From contig NW_020289986.1 of assembly GCF_003144245.1 (NCBI RefSeq), forward strand, positions 310,001 to 374,000: a stretch of DNA of 64,000 nucleotides. The letters are read 5' to 3'. Numbering within the stretch: position 1 is the first letter of the stretch; each line of letters opens with the position of its first letter. This DNA is from Jaminaea rosea (Eukaryota; Basidiomycota; Exobasidiomycetes; Microstromatales). The position numbers and the translations under genes were made by a program. Of the stretch, positions 42,801 through 53,687 are shown piece by piece. The notes beneath the pieces were generated by a model. That model was not told the DNA's origin. It saw only the letters and a list, made by a program, of their open reading frames with translations, and ran no database searches.

Positions 42801-44820
42801 GACCGGCAACATGATCTCGTGCGACCGTTGCATGCTCTGGTTCCACAATTCTTGCGTCCACATCAACGACCCGAAGGATCTCGGCGATCAGAAGTGGCAT
42901 TGCCCCATGTGCTGCGTCAAGACGGAGCGCAAGTATCCTCACGCTGAGGTCAAAGTCAAGGACATCGGTGTCACGCAAGCGGACATGTGGCTCGACATCC
43001 GATCGTCCCTGCGTTCTAACTACCGCCCTATCAGCAAGAAGCAGCACTGGTCTGTGCCAGAGGAGAAGCGCATCATTCTCCACCTTGAGAGCTTTTACCC
43101 CGCCATCGCGGCGGACAACAGCGGGCTCCCAGAATCGGCCAAGCGACAGAAGAAAGACGCAGCCAACACGAGCGTCTTCGCCGATGATAGCACCTCATCC
43201 GTCGTCGCTACGCCCAGCGCGGCTGTGGCCAGGGCTGCCCAAGTCAGGCAGAGCGACGATCCCATCATCATCAGCTCCGACGATGAGCGTGATCCTGCTC
43301 CTACTGCCGCCTCACCAAATGTCTCAACCTCGGCAGCCGGCGCAGCCGCCAAGGGCAGATCCACAGCCGCTTCGCCCAAGGGAGCTGCCCCATCAGCCAG
43401 TCGTGCCCGTCAAGCTGCGGCCGCTCAAGCAGAAGAGGAGCGCAAGAAGGCTGCCGAGGAGCGTCACCGCATCGGCATGGCTAACCTGTACTCTCGGGGC
43501 GTGACCGACGCGATGATCCAGAAGTGGTACGTAGGGTGGAACGGCCGCACTCTCGTCTACCCGCGCTACGATTCCTCTGGACGCTTCATAGAGCTCGACT
43601 TGGGGCCGCGAATCGAGCTGGCTGCCGATGACCCGGATGGGAGCAGGTTGATCGAGAGCTTCTTGGAGAGGGAGAAGAGGGACAGTGAGCAGAGGGAGAT
43701 GAGGGATAGGGCCGAGTTTGATGCGAGGCAGGGGAGGGGACAGCACCACCATGCTCATCCTCCACACGCCCATCACCACGCGCACGGTGCCGCTCATGTG
43801 AATGGGCAGCCGCACGCTGATCATCGGCACCATCACCATCACCACCATCATCATCACCATCATCACCCTCACCAGTCGCCGCAATACGCTCAAGCTGGCT
43901 CTGCTTGGGGCTCGCCGCCCAGTGCAGGTCATCGGCCTTTGCCCGATCGAGACGGATGGATTGCTGGCAGCACACCTCCCGGACAGTCTGGCGTCAGACC
44001 CTCTTATGCGCAGCAGCCTCCTGCAGCCGCCCACCTCCGAAGCCAGCAGGCTACGGTCAGCCATCCTCGCCACAGCACCGGAAGCAATGTCAATCGCACC
44101 ACAGGTCTGGACCCAGTCTCTCCTATCGACCCGCGCGTCCACCTCGGCGCTGGCGCAGGCGCCGGCGCTCATCGTCCACACCCTCACGCTTCGAGCTACA
44201 ACTTCGGCCCAACCCAGCACGGCTGGCATGCCCCGCACCCAGCGTACAGTGCCACACCCGCCTCGTTCGCCACCTCGAACCACATCGCAGCCGCCAAAGC
44301 GGCGGCGGCCGCAAATAGCTCGGGCTCTGCCTCTCGACGGGTACGCCGCCTCTCCGACGGGGCTCTGCATGAGCGTCCCAACCATTCGCCGTACCGTATG
44401 CCGTCGAACAGGCCGCTCGTTCCCCTGCCAGCGAATCTGGCAAGGCTGCACGACCACAATCGCGATGCGGATGCGAGGTCACCGGGGCCCTCTACGCCAG
44501 GAGCTTCCTCCTTCGCCGGATCCATTGCCACGCCGGGGCAGAGCCCAAGACCATTGCCTGGTGGGGCACCTCTGCCGCACGCCCAGGCGGTTGGGTCGCC
44601 TGCTGCAAGGGTCGTAAGTGAGGCGGCGCGCATTGCAGCAACGAGCAGGGCCGCTGGTAGCGCTGGTGCAAAGGCTTCCGCGCTTATTCCGACCCCACCC
44701 TCATCCACGGTCGCTCTGCCGCCTCAAGCTGGTCGAAATTTGCCGTCGAGTGCTATGCTGCCTCCTCCTAGCCATGGATCCGCCACAACTGCGCCCCCTG
44801 GTGCGGCCGACAAGCACTAG
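36885..44820 (+). CDS. KDM5/JARID1-type (Lid2-like) histone H3K4 demethylase, very large
   Basis: Three exons: 36885-38084, 38160-39832 and 39921-44820, with introns of 75 and 88 nt (phases 0 and 2), about 2590 residues. Domains in order: a 400-residue disordered N-terminus with a poly-Gln run; JmjN near 483-522 (DCPVFYPTWEEFAEPMKYID); ARID near 557-647; PHD1 near 751-799 (CEICLRGDDGISMLLCDDC); JmjC with iron ligands H965 and E967 (FCWHNEDHYTYSINY) and H1053 (YHSGFNHGFN), the 88-residue spacing also found in human KDM5A; C5HC2 zinc finger near 1156-1186; PLU-1-type helical region; a degenerate PHD near 1650-1720; PHD3 near 1910-1960 (YCLCHKKETGNMISCDRC). The C-terminal 350 residues are disordered with a 13-His run. 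All catalytic ligands are present, so activity on H3K4me2/3 is expected. The usual family length is about 1500-1700; the excess is in the two disordered ends. Confidence 0.93.
37461..37487 (+). repeat. (CAG)9 trinucleotide run encoding poly-Gln
   Basis: Nine pure CAG codons inside the disordered N-terminus of the KDM5-type protein. Likely length-variable between strains. Confidence 0.9.
43828..43866 (+). repeat. 13-codon CAC/CAT run encoding poly-His
   Basis: Thirteen consecutive His codons in the KDM5-type C-terminal tail, inside a wider His/Pro/Ala-rich region (about 43740-43880). Mixed CAC/CAT codons suggest selection for the amino acid rather than recent slippage. Confidence 0.9.
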
Positions 44821-44988
44821 AGTTGTCAATCTCATCCCAGCCCTAGCGCGACGATACACGACTCGTCCCGTCTCTTCATCTCCCTCCCCTGTGTCTCTCA
44901 GCCAGTACGAATCGATTGGTGACTTGATTTGATTAAATAAGATAGGACTTGACATGACTGGTCTATGAGCGCGAGTCTACTCTACACC

Positions 44989-47900
44989 TCACTTCCTGTG
45001 CCCATACGTCTCTATGACAGATTTCGGCACCTTGTACTCGCCCAACCCCTCGGCCTTCAACCACTCGTTCTCCACGATGTCGAATCGCACAGGCCCACCG
45101 CAGTCGAGCCCTTCGGGCGTGTACCACTTTGGGTCGCCAGGTAGCGCAATGACGGTGAGGATGTGGCCGTAGCGCACCTCATGCGTGCCGAGAGCGGTGC
45201 CTGACTGGGTGTCGAGGCAGGTTATGAGGTCAGGGACGATAGCGAGGACCTTGGGCGAGTCGTGGGGACCAGAAAGCGAGCGCGCGACGAGCCATTCGTT
45301 CTGGAACTCTAGCTCCACTTCACCTTCGAAGTTGTCCCTCTCGAGGTCATCGCCCCCGCCCTCACGCTCCGCCTCTGACAGAGCAACGAGACGCAGGCGA
45401 CCCCACGTGAAGGCAGAGCGCACCTCGCGGGCAACGTCGATCACCTTGCCAATGAACAGAACTCGTCCAGATTGCAAGCTGAAGATGGCGCGCGGGATTG
45501 ACGCCACGTCATTGCGCTGTCGGCATTGAGCGAGAGCACGGCCTATCCACCAACACTGCGAGACGGTGTTGTGTACAGCATACTTCTCAATGACGCTGAC
45601 AGGCTGCGGACCAATGGAGTAGAAGGCCATGCTACCCAGCACGGAGCAGGCAGCTCGCAGCAGAGGCTCGACATCGAACTTGCCCTCCGTCGAGGGAATT
45701 GCCACAATGTTGCCCACTGCGTCTGCGATTGCGGCTGGAGCATGAGCGCCTGGCACGCTGTATGCGATAGGCGTTGCTTGGAAGAGATTTGGGTAAGCAC
45801 GGCCTTGCAAGTCGGCATCGAGGACGGGCAGGTCAAGGTGGGCAGACGAGCCGAAGATGAGGGGTTGCAGGCCGTTGCCCCCTCCGATCTCTTCGGACAT
45901 GACAGCTCCTACTTGGTGCATGCTGATGTTCGCCTGCTTGCAAAGAGCGGCAACGGCCGCCTCGATCTCATGACCGGCTTGCAAACGCTCGTTGGACACC
46001 GAGGGAGAGCCCATGAATCCGCCACGTAGGACGATCTTGTCCCTCTCTACATCCGCAACGCGCTTGATACGGATGCGACCGCCCTTTCGCAGGATCTCGC
46101 GAGCCATGATCATCGGATAGTAGGTGGATCCTCCTCCGCCTACACCAAGGACACCGCTCCCATCGGCAATCCAGAGGAGGTCGAGCTCGCTCAGATGCCA
46201 TTCATCGTCGACGATGCGAGGGACGTAGGCATCGATATCGAGGGGAGGGAGGGGATCGAGCACCTTCGTGGCGCTGGTGAGTGTGACCGGTGGAGGTAGG
46301 ACCTCGACGGGCTGAGCATCTTTGCTGGCGCCTTCTGCGTCGGCTTCGGAGGTAGGTGCCCTGGTGAGATCCACCTCCCCCACCGCTTTGATGATCACGC
46401 GGGTGGCTCCGGTGTTGACGTACTGGATGGGGAAGTTGTCAACCTCAGCGATGATGACCGAATCTGCCTTCGCACCAGACTGGACGGCTTTGCTGACTGC
46501 ATCGCACTTGAGCTTCTCGAGCACGACAGGCCACTGTCCGGGAGCCACGGTCACGATTGTATCGACCACTCCAGCGACGCGAGCACAAGCGGCTCCCAAA
46601 GCGTTGGCGCAACCAGCCATCTCGCCTGGTCGGATGACCTTGGCGACTCCTTCGAAGGTGGCATCCTGCGGCACAATGATGGAACCACCGCCAACGAGAA
46701 TGACCGTAGCTGGGTCTGGCGTGGTCTTCATTTTGGAGATGATGCCTTGCAGCTTGTGCTTGATAGCGTCTTGAGCCTTGCGAAGGACTTTGTTGCCGAA
46801 GAAGACTCGTGCGAGAGTAGCATCGCCGAGGCTAGCAGCTGCTCCACTCGCGATGGCTACGTCCGTCGCCGTAGGCACTTGACCTCCAAATGCCAGTCCG
46901 TCCTTCACGAGTCGATAGCCAACCGAGTCTGCTCCGACAGTGACGTTGCCACTCTCCTCATTCACGCGCACGATACTGCCTCCACCGAGGGCAATGCTCT
47001 GCACGTCAGGCATCGAGAAATTCATCCTCAGTCCAGCGACCTCAACAAAAGCGGCCGCAGGGCGAGGGAAGCCACTCTTAAGCAGGACGCCCACGTCGGT
47101 CGAGGTGCCACCAATATCGACAACAATGATCTGACCCTTCTCCTGGGCCAGAGTCTGGCGATCAAAGCCTGCCAGTATACCAGCGCCGCAGACGCTCGCC
47201 ACGGAACCCGCATTGAAGCTACGAACGGGCAGGCGAGCGGCCTCGTCCGCAGAGCAGAGCGTGCCGTCGTTGCGAGTAAGAAAGAGGGGCGTGCTTGCCG
47301 TCACGCCGAGTTTGCGGATGGCGGAGACGAATGAAGCCACGGTGATGCGGGCGAAGCGCAGTAGGCTGGCATTCAGGACAGTAGCTGCCTCGCGCTCGAG
47401 GAAGCCTACTTGGCCCACGTCACGGGAGCAGACAATGCCGACATCAGGCAGCTCCTTGCGCACGATGGCTGCTACGCGCTCCTCCTGACTAGAGCCGTCA
47501 ACGTCCAGAGGCGAGTAGATGCCGCAGATGGCCACGACCTTGAGGCCCTTCTCCTTGATATTGCGGCACTCGGCTCGGATCTCATCCTCATCGATCTCTC
47601 CAATGGGCTTGCCGCTGATCTGCAAACCTCCCTTGCAGATCCTCGCTGAGCCTTCGAGGACCTTGCGCAGCCCTGGCGGAAAGTCGCAGAAGGGCGGGCA
47701 TTCCGACGTGTAGGGAGCGCCGAGACGGAGGAGGGCCACGGGCTGGAGGCGGCTCGAGTCGGCACTCAAGGCCGCGTTGAGAAAGTGGGTGGTACCAATC
47801 ACGATGGAGGCTGGCAAGCAAGAGAAGGGGGTCAGCGTCGGCTGACGTATCGTGGCCGAGGCTTACTAACCAAGGCGGGCCGGCTCAATCCTGGCTTTGG

Positions 47901-48138
47901 CGCACGTCGCCCGCAGCACGGCAAGAATGCCTTCCTGAGGATCTGCCGTCGTAGCCGACTTGAGTGCTGCGACAATACGTCCAGAGTGACGCTCGATGAT
48001 GGCGCAGTCGGTGTTTGTACTGCCGGCGTCGACGCTGACGATGGAGCAGACCGTGCGTCAGTTACCTCGCCGGGGAGTAGGCCATCGTACATGCACTCAC
48101 CCGGCTACGAAGACTTCTTCATCGGATATGGGGCTCAT
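44989..48138 (-). CDS. hydantoinase/oxoprolinase (HyuA type) fused to a DUF917-type domain
   Basis: Three exons: 48138-48101, 48034-47871 and 47810-44989, with introns of 66 and 60 nt (phases 2 and 1), about 1007 residues. HyuA/oxoprolinase proteins use ATP to open five-membered cyclic amides such as hydantoins or 5-oxoproline. The ATPase-fold blocks are VDAGSTNTDCAIIERHSGRI (split by the first intron), ARLASIVIGTTHFLNA across the second splice, SRDVGQVGFLEREAATVLNA, and IIVVDIGGTSTDVGVLLKSG. From about residue 610 the C-terminal DUF917-like part contains LLWIADGSGVLGVGGGGSTY, GGFMGSPSVSNERLQAGHEI and MSEEIGGGNGLQPLIFG. This fused layout is common in fungi. Its start codon is 295 bp from a divergent NCS1 permease gene, which supports a role in using a hydantoin- or allantoin-like nitrogen source; the exact substrate is not readable. 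Confidence 0.9.
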
Positions 48139-48432
48139 TCTGTGTGATGACGACGACGAGAGGAGAAGTAAAAAGTCATCGAGGTGAGCGTGCTGTGTAC
48201 GCTCCCTTTATCTCCTCGCTCGTCTGCTTCAATATCGAGCCGCTACGGAGTAGCGGCACGCGATCTACGGCATCACCGCAGGTGAGCCGCGCAATATACG
48301 CGCTATCTCTCTCGTGTCTCAACGCGATCGCGTAAGCGTGCAAATGGTATCTTCGAAGATACGGCCGTCTTGTCAGAGAGCCTACACCTCATCCTCACAC
48401 CACGTCCGACGTATACCATCCTCCACAGCAAC
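48139..48432. promoter_or_regulatory. bidirectional promoter with two GATA-factor-like sites
   Basis: A 294-bp region between the hydantoinase and NCS1 permease start codons. It contains TTATCT at 48208-48213 and CTATCT at 48303-48308, which read HGATAR (AGATAA and AGATAG) on the minus strand. This is the binding consensus of fungal AreA/Nit2 nitrogen regulators. Two matches in 294 bp can arise by chance, so control by nitrogen limitation is suggested rather than shown. Confidence 0.4.
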
Positions 48433-50457
48433 ATGACCGATAGCGAAGCAACCCGGAAGACCAAGCTGACTATCCTGCGCGACCGTCTTGAGGTCAATGA
48501 TGGGCCAGGTGGCAAATCTACCGCCTTCATCAACAACGACATCGTTCCCCTCGAGCCAGCTCGGCGGCTGTGGGGTCCAGTATCTTTTGCTGGCTTCTGG
48601 CTCGTCTGCTCGGTCAATATCTCGAATTGGACCATGGGCTCCGCGCTGATCTCACTTGGCCCCAATGTGCGCCAGTGCGTGGCCGCCATCATCGTCGGGA
48701 ATATCATCGTTGGCATAGGTGTTGTATTGACTGGCGCGCCTGGTGCCAAATGGTGAGCTCCACCGTTCGCACGAGGGTCGACTCTTGCTGATTTCTTGGC
48801 GCGCAGGCACATCCCCTTTGCCGTGACCTGTCGCTCGACATGGGGCATGTGGGGCTCCTTCTTCCCTCTCGCCAATCGCCAAATCCTCAGCTTCACCTGG
48901 TCAGCCTGCCAGTCCTACTTTGGCGCTCGATGCGTCCGTATTCTTATTGGCAGCATGGTCCCAAGCTTCTACAAGTGGAGCCAGCCCCTCGCCGGCGGCA
49001 CTCTGGACAGCGCCACGCTCGTCTCCTTCGTCATCTTCGTGCTGCTGCAGATGCCGCTCCTTCTCGTCCGGCCGCAGCACTATCGCAATCCTTTTCTCTA
49101 CTTCAGCGGAGCAGTCTCACTGCTTTGCGTCGTGATGCTGACCTGGGCGATGGCCAAGGCGGGCGGCGCAGGAGCGCTTGTGCGCGACAGCTCCGCCATC
49201 TCTGGCGTGACGCAGGTGCATGGGACAAAGCTTTCCTGGGCAATGCTCTACGCCGTCAACACGGTGATTGGGTCCATCTGCGCAGGTATGCTGAATCAGA
49301 GCGATTACTCGCGATATGCGCGCAAGCCTTACGACCAGGTCTGGGCACAGGCACTTGCTATCCCGCTCTCGAGGACCTTCTGCGGTACCATTGGAATCAT
49401 TGTGACGTCGTGTGCGGCACAGTGGTGGCCGGACAAGGTAAGCTAGCGTCGAGAATGAGGCTCAAGGCTGTGCTAATCGCAATGCAACATTACGCTGGCA
49501 GGGACTCCTCTGGATGCCGCCTGACCTCCTCGAGCAGATTCAGGCCAACGACAATGTCGGCAAGACCCGCCTGGCCGTCTTCCTTGCAGCGTTGGTGTTC
49601 TTGAGCTCGCAGCTTGGCATCAATGTGGCCGACAACTTGACGGCTTCCGGAGTGAGTGCAGACCTACCCGGTCTTACTTACAGCACCGAGCTCACGATTC
49701 CTCGCCCACTGTCTCAGATCGATCTAGCCTCCATGTTCCCACGCTGGATGACAATTCGTCGCGGCGCCTACTTCACGGCCTTGGTCTCTGTGCTCATTCA
49801 GCCCTGGCAGCTACTCAACGGCAGCTCCGTCTATCTGTCCGTCATGGGATCCTACGGAGTGTTTCTAGGCCCGTTGACTGGCTTGCTCATCGCTGACTAC
49901 CATGTAGTGAGGCAAAGGAAGCTCAAGCTCTCCCACCTCTACGAAGCTACGCCGGAGACGACGTATTCGTTCTTCTGTGGATTCAATCGTGAGTCCAAGT
50001 ACGCCAAGGTGATGGTGACGAGGCGGTCCACGCTGACCTCTGTCTTGCCGCAGCACGAGCCCTCTTGGCTTGGGTACTCGGCGTCTTGCCCGCCTTCCCA
50101 GGCTTCGTGCATAACGTCTCGCATAAGGGCGACTTTACGAACTACAACGTCGGCTGGTCGAGGCTGTTCCACTTCTGTTGGCTAATCGGTCTGACCATCA
50201 GCGCCTTCGTGTTTACCGCTCTCTGCTACGTTTGGCCGCCGCAGGGTCTCGGGCATGTGGACGACTACGAGTGAGAACGGCGATGCAGCGTTGGGGAGGT
50301 GTAGAGAACTGACACCGCCGCCTCCCTCCCACATCGCAGCGTCTTTGGGACTTTCGGACAGGCAGAGGCAGCCCGTGGGTCGGGTGAGAAGGAGTCGCCA
50401 GACGAGAAAGGCGCCAAGGAAGGGTCGCAGCAGGTCACTGTTGTTGAGCTTGTCTGA
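48433..50457 (+). CDS. NCS1-family permease (uracil/allantoin/hydantoin type)
   Basis: Five exons: 48433-48752, 48807-49437, 49502-49988, 50054-50270 and 50340-50457, with introns of 54, 64, 65 and 69 nt and consistent phases, about 590 residues. NCS1 carriers are 12-helix proton- or sodium-coupled importers of nucleobases, allantoin and hydantoins. Family landmarks are NNDIVPLEPARRLWGPVSFA before helix 1, SVNISNWTMGSALISLG in helix 1, FAVTCRSTWGMWGSFFPLAN, MLNQSDYSRYARKPYDQVWA and LGINVADNLTASGVSADLPG. The last splice restores YDVFGTFGQ, a cytosolic tail common in the family, which supports the small fifth exon. It is divergent from the hydantoinase/oxoprolinase gene. An in-frame ATG at 48370 would add 21 residues. 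Confidence 0.92.
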
Positions 50458-51446
50458 GAAGCTCGATGCTGTCGTGTGCTTGCCTATTCTTGATCGCGCC
50501 TGGCCGCCCCTTACCTCCTTTATGATGCCGATGCATGCTCGATGGTATTCTCTTGCTTCCTCAAAGGCTGCTTGTACGTGTGAGCATTCGTGGAAAAGTC
50601 AGGACTCGGGTACGAGCTGACGCGAGCTGAGGATCGAGTCGCCCTCGGCGATCTCATCTGGGAGCCCGAGCGACTGTGTAAGCTTCCTGGACGGTCAGAA
50701 CCGCCCCTTGCTAATCATGCTGCTGGTGACGTCTTGGCATCTGTATGTCTGCACGCCCTTATGGCCGTCATATCCTTCTGCTGTGCTCGGCGATGATCGG
50801 TCTATGATCGTCGACTGAGGTGACGTGGGACGGACGAAGCGATGGAAAAGAGAGAGAGCAGCAGCAGCGGGACGGACCTCGCCTTGCCCCGTCCGCGGTG
50901 CCCCGCACCACGATGTCTGCGTGCGTGCAGCGAAATTGACCTCTTTCTCTCCTTGCGGCCTCGGCTACGACGGTAATCTCCTGTCTGTCTTTCTCAGCCG
51001 TCACTTCGTCTACCAGCGGGAGCTGAGGGGCAAGGCAGGACGAGCTTTATCCAGATTGCTGTCGGTCGACGGCCCGACAAGCTTCGTTTAGCACTTTCCT
51101 CGCTCGTGCGAGCGACAGAAAAGACGCTGAGAGGCCAGGTAAGCCTACGCCGCCGCCCTGAAGAGCACCCAGAGAGTGTACAGTCGAATATATTCGAGTG
51201 GAAGCCGTAAGCGAAGCAGCAAAGATCAATCCGGTTCCTGACAGGCGATGATGAGGAAGCTTGCGAGGATTTGTGAGCCCTTGCCGAAGGAGCCCCACAG
51301 TCAGAAGGTCGAGATGATGGTCGGGAATCTCGTGAGCTCCTCAAGACGACCTATATAAGGTCTCCAACTGCTGTCCTCGGTGTCGATCCTCAAGCCTCTC
51401 CGCCACCTCTTCCTGCCCCTCTCCCCTCCACCGTATCCCCATTGCC
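50458..51446. promoter_or_regulatory. upstream region of the GH51 gene
   Basis: About 1 kb between the permease stop and the arabinofuranosidase start. It contains the permease 3' UTR and the GH51 promoter, with a TATA box at 51352. No gene or RNA recognised. Confidence 0.5.
51352..51359 (+). promoter_or_regulatory. TATA box (TATATAAG) of the GH51 gene
   Basis: TATATAAG lies 88-95 bp upstream of the ATG at 51447 and is followed by a CT-rich stretch with likely transcription start sites. A strong TATA fits an inducible secreted enzyme. Confidence 0.7.
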
Positions 51447-53491
51447 ATGGCCAACAGATACCTCGTCCTCTTGGCTGTCGCCCTAGTCACGCTCTCGTTC
51501 ACGAACGCAGCACCCACCTCGTCGGCTGCCACGACCCACGCTCTCTCAATCGACACATCAAAGACGACTGCCTCCAAATTCGGCATCTCAACCTTTATCG
51601 AAAACTCCATCAACTTTGGCACCGATGGCGGTATCTACGCTGAGCTGATCCGCGACCGAGCTTTCCAAGAAGACTTCTCCCCTCACTGGTCGTCCATTGG
51701 AGGAGCCAAGACTGAGCAGACCAAGGCTAACCCGCTTTCCAAGGCGCTGCCCAACTCAGTCGTTGTCACGCCCGGGAACGCGGCGGGCGGACTGCGGAAC
51801 AAGGGATACTTTGGCATCCCAGTCAAGCCGCAGACGTATGCCGTCAGCTTCTACGCTCGCTCCGTTGATGGCGCCAATGCGCAGGTGACGGCCAAGGCTA
51901 GCCTCAATGCCGAAGCTGACAACAAGGAATTTGCCAGCGTCGACGTGCCTCTTGCGCTCACGGGCGAGTGGAAGCAGTTCAAGGTGGGTAGAGTCGCGCT
52001 ACGGTTTCGTCGCGTTGGCGCTCAAAATGCTGACGTACCTACGCTCTTCGCTCGCAGGCCGACCTCGTGTCCACGCAATCTGCCTCGAACAGCAACAACA
52101 CCTTCGGCCTGACCTTCCCGCAGGGCACCGCCGCCGTTCAACTCAACCTGATTTCCCTCTTCCCGCCCACGTACGAAGGCACTGTCGGTCGCCAGGACAT
52201 CGTTCAAGCCATTGCGGACCTGCAGGCCCCCTACACCCGTCTTCCTGGCGGTAATCAGCTCGAAGGCAACTCAATTGCCAACGCCTACAACTGGTCTGAA
52301 GCCGTGGGACCCCTCACTGACCGACCTGGTAAGCCCTCAGTCTGGGCTGGCTACGACACAGATGGCTACGGGCTGCACGAGAGTCTCGACCTCTTCGAGA
52401 AGATCGGTAGCGAGCCCATTTTGGGTCTTTACGCGGGCTATTCGCTTGACAAGAAGAGCGTGGCAAAGGAGAACCTCCAGCCTTACGTTCAATCAGCCCT
52501 CGACCAGCTGCACTACATCAAGGACGCGCAAGGCTCCTCCGAGTACGCCAAACGTCGTGAGGGCAACGGGCGTGCCCAGCCTTGGAAGCTCAACATAGTC
52601 GAGATTGGGAACGAGGACTGGATTGCGCAGGAGGCCATCGACACGTACGGATTCAGGTATAACGCGTTCTATCCGCAGCTGAAGAAGGCCTTCCCGGACG
52701 TCAAGTTCATTGCATCGAGTCCTTACTCCACGGACAAGTCCAAGCTTGCCGGAGTCGATCAACATGACTATAACACAGTAGCATTCGCCTACGCTCAATT
52801 CGGCTTGCACGACTCTTGGCCCAGAAACGGTACGGAGATCATGGAGTTGGAGTATGCCGTGATCAACAATGGGCGCTGCGGCGAGCAGGCTGACGGCGCG
52901 GACCTCTACACGAACAAGTGCCGTCTCACCTACCCTACCTTGGAGGCTGCGCTCGCCGAGGGTGCCTGGACTATGGACTTTGAGCGCAACGGTGACCTCG
53001 TAACCTCAGCCGCCTACGCTCCTCTACTGCACAACTCGGCAAGCTCGCAGTGGAACCCAGACCTCATCGCCTTCGACCACAACACCATTGCGCTCAGCCC
53101 AAGCTACTGGACACAATACGCCTTCTCTCGCAACCGTATCGACAACATCCTCGGTGCCAACCTTACCTCGGGCAGGCCTGGACCCATCTACTGGTCGGCG
53201 GGCACGTTGAGCGGCTCGGGTGGCAAGACGCTCGTGGTCAAGCTTGTCAACAGCGCCAGCTCTGCACAGGATGTGGCGATCACGGTCGCCGGTGGAAAGA
53301 AGCTGGATGCGACTACGGCGAGCCTGTGGGGGTTCGGTGGGCAAGACGATCTCGACTCGGTCAACACGGTGCAGAACCCGGAGACGGTCAAGCCGTATAC
53401 CAAGGACTTGCCCGTCACGCAGGGCGCGACTGACTTTTCTGTCAATATGCCAGCGCACAGTTTCCAGGTCGTCAAGGTTGCCATCGCATGA
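51447..53491 (+). CDS. secreted alpha-L-arabinofuranosidase (glycoside hydrolase family 51)
   Basis: Two exons, 51447-51983 and 52058-53491 (intron 51984-52057, GTGGGT...CGCAG, phase 0), about 656 residues. It releases arabinose from arabinoxylan or arabinan outside the cell. The N-terminus MANRYLVLLAVALVTLSF is a signal peptide with a likely cut after TNA. GH51 landmarks: FGISTFIENSINFGTDGGIY near the start, TRLPGGNQLEGNS, then the acid/base Glu in NIVEIGNEDW (about E365) and the nucleophile in IMELEYAVIN (about E444), 79 residues apart. A C-terminal beta-domain ends with PAHSFQVVKVAIA. The length matches fungal secreted family members. It indicates a plant-associated or saprotrophic lifestyle. 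Confidence 0.92.
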
Positions 53492-53582
53492 GGCGCATCG
53501 GCTTGCGAAAGGATTCTAGCTAGCTCGACGACTGTGGTTTTTTCGCGCAATTCGTAACGACGCAACAATGACGACTCAATGG

Positions 53583-53606
53583 ATGAATGAATGAATGAAT
53601 AAATGA
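53583..53606. repeat. ATGA tetranucleotide microsatellite with a polyadenylation-like AATAAA
   Basis: Imperfect (ATGA)n run about 100 bp past the GH51 stop codon. An AATAAA hexamer at 53598-53603 could act in 3' end formation of the GH51 transcript. Confidence 0.75.
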
Positions 53607-53687
53607 ACGAAGCAGACAAGCGAGCAAGTGATACATATGGAACAAGTGACGTGTGTGCATTCTCGATGATGATGACCCCGCGCGCGG

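Noticed and set aside
41637-44708. Long antisense frames within the KDM5-type gene, one of 354 codons at 43393-44457
   Set aside because: Opposite strand of a well-supported coding exon; Val/Met/Arg-rich sequence mirrors His/Asp/Gly-rich codons of the real protein.
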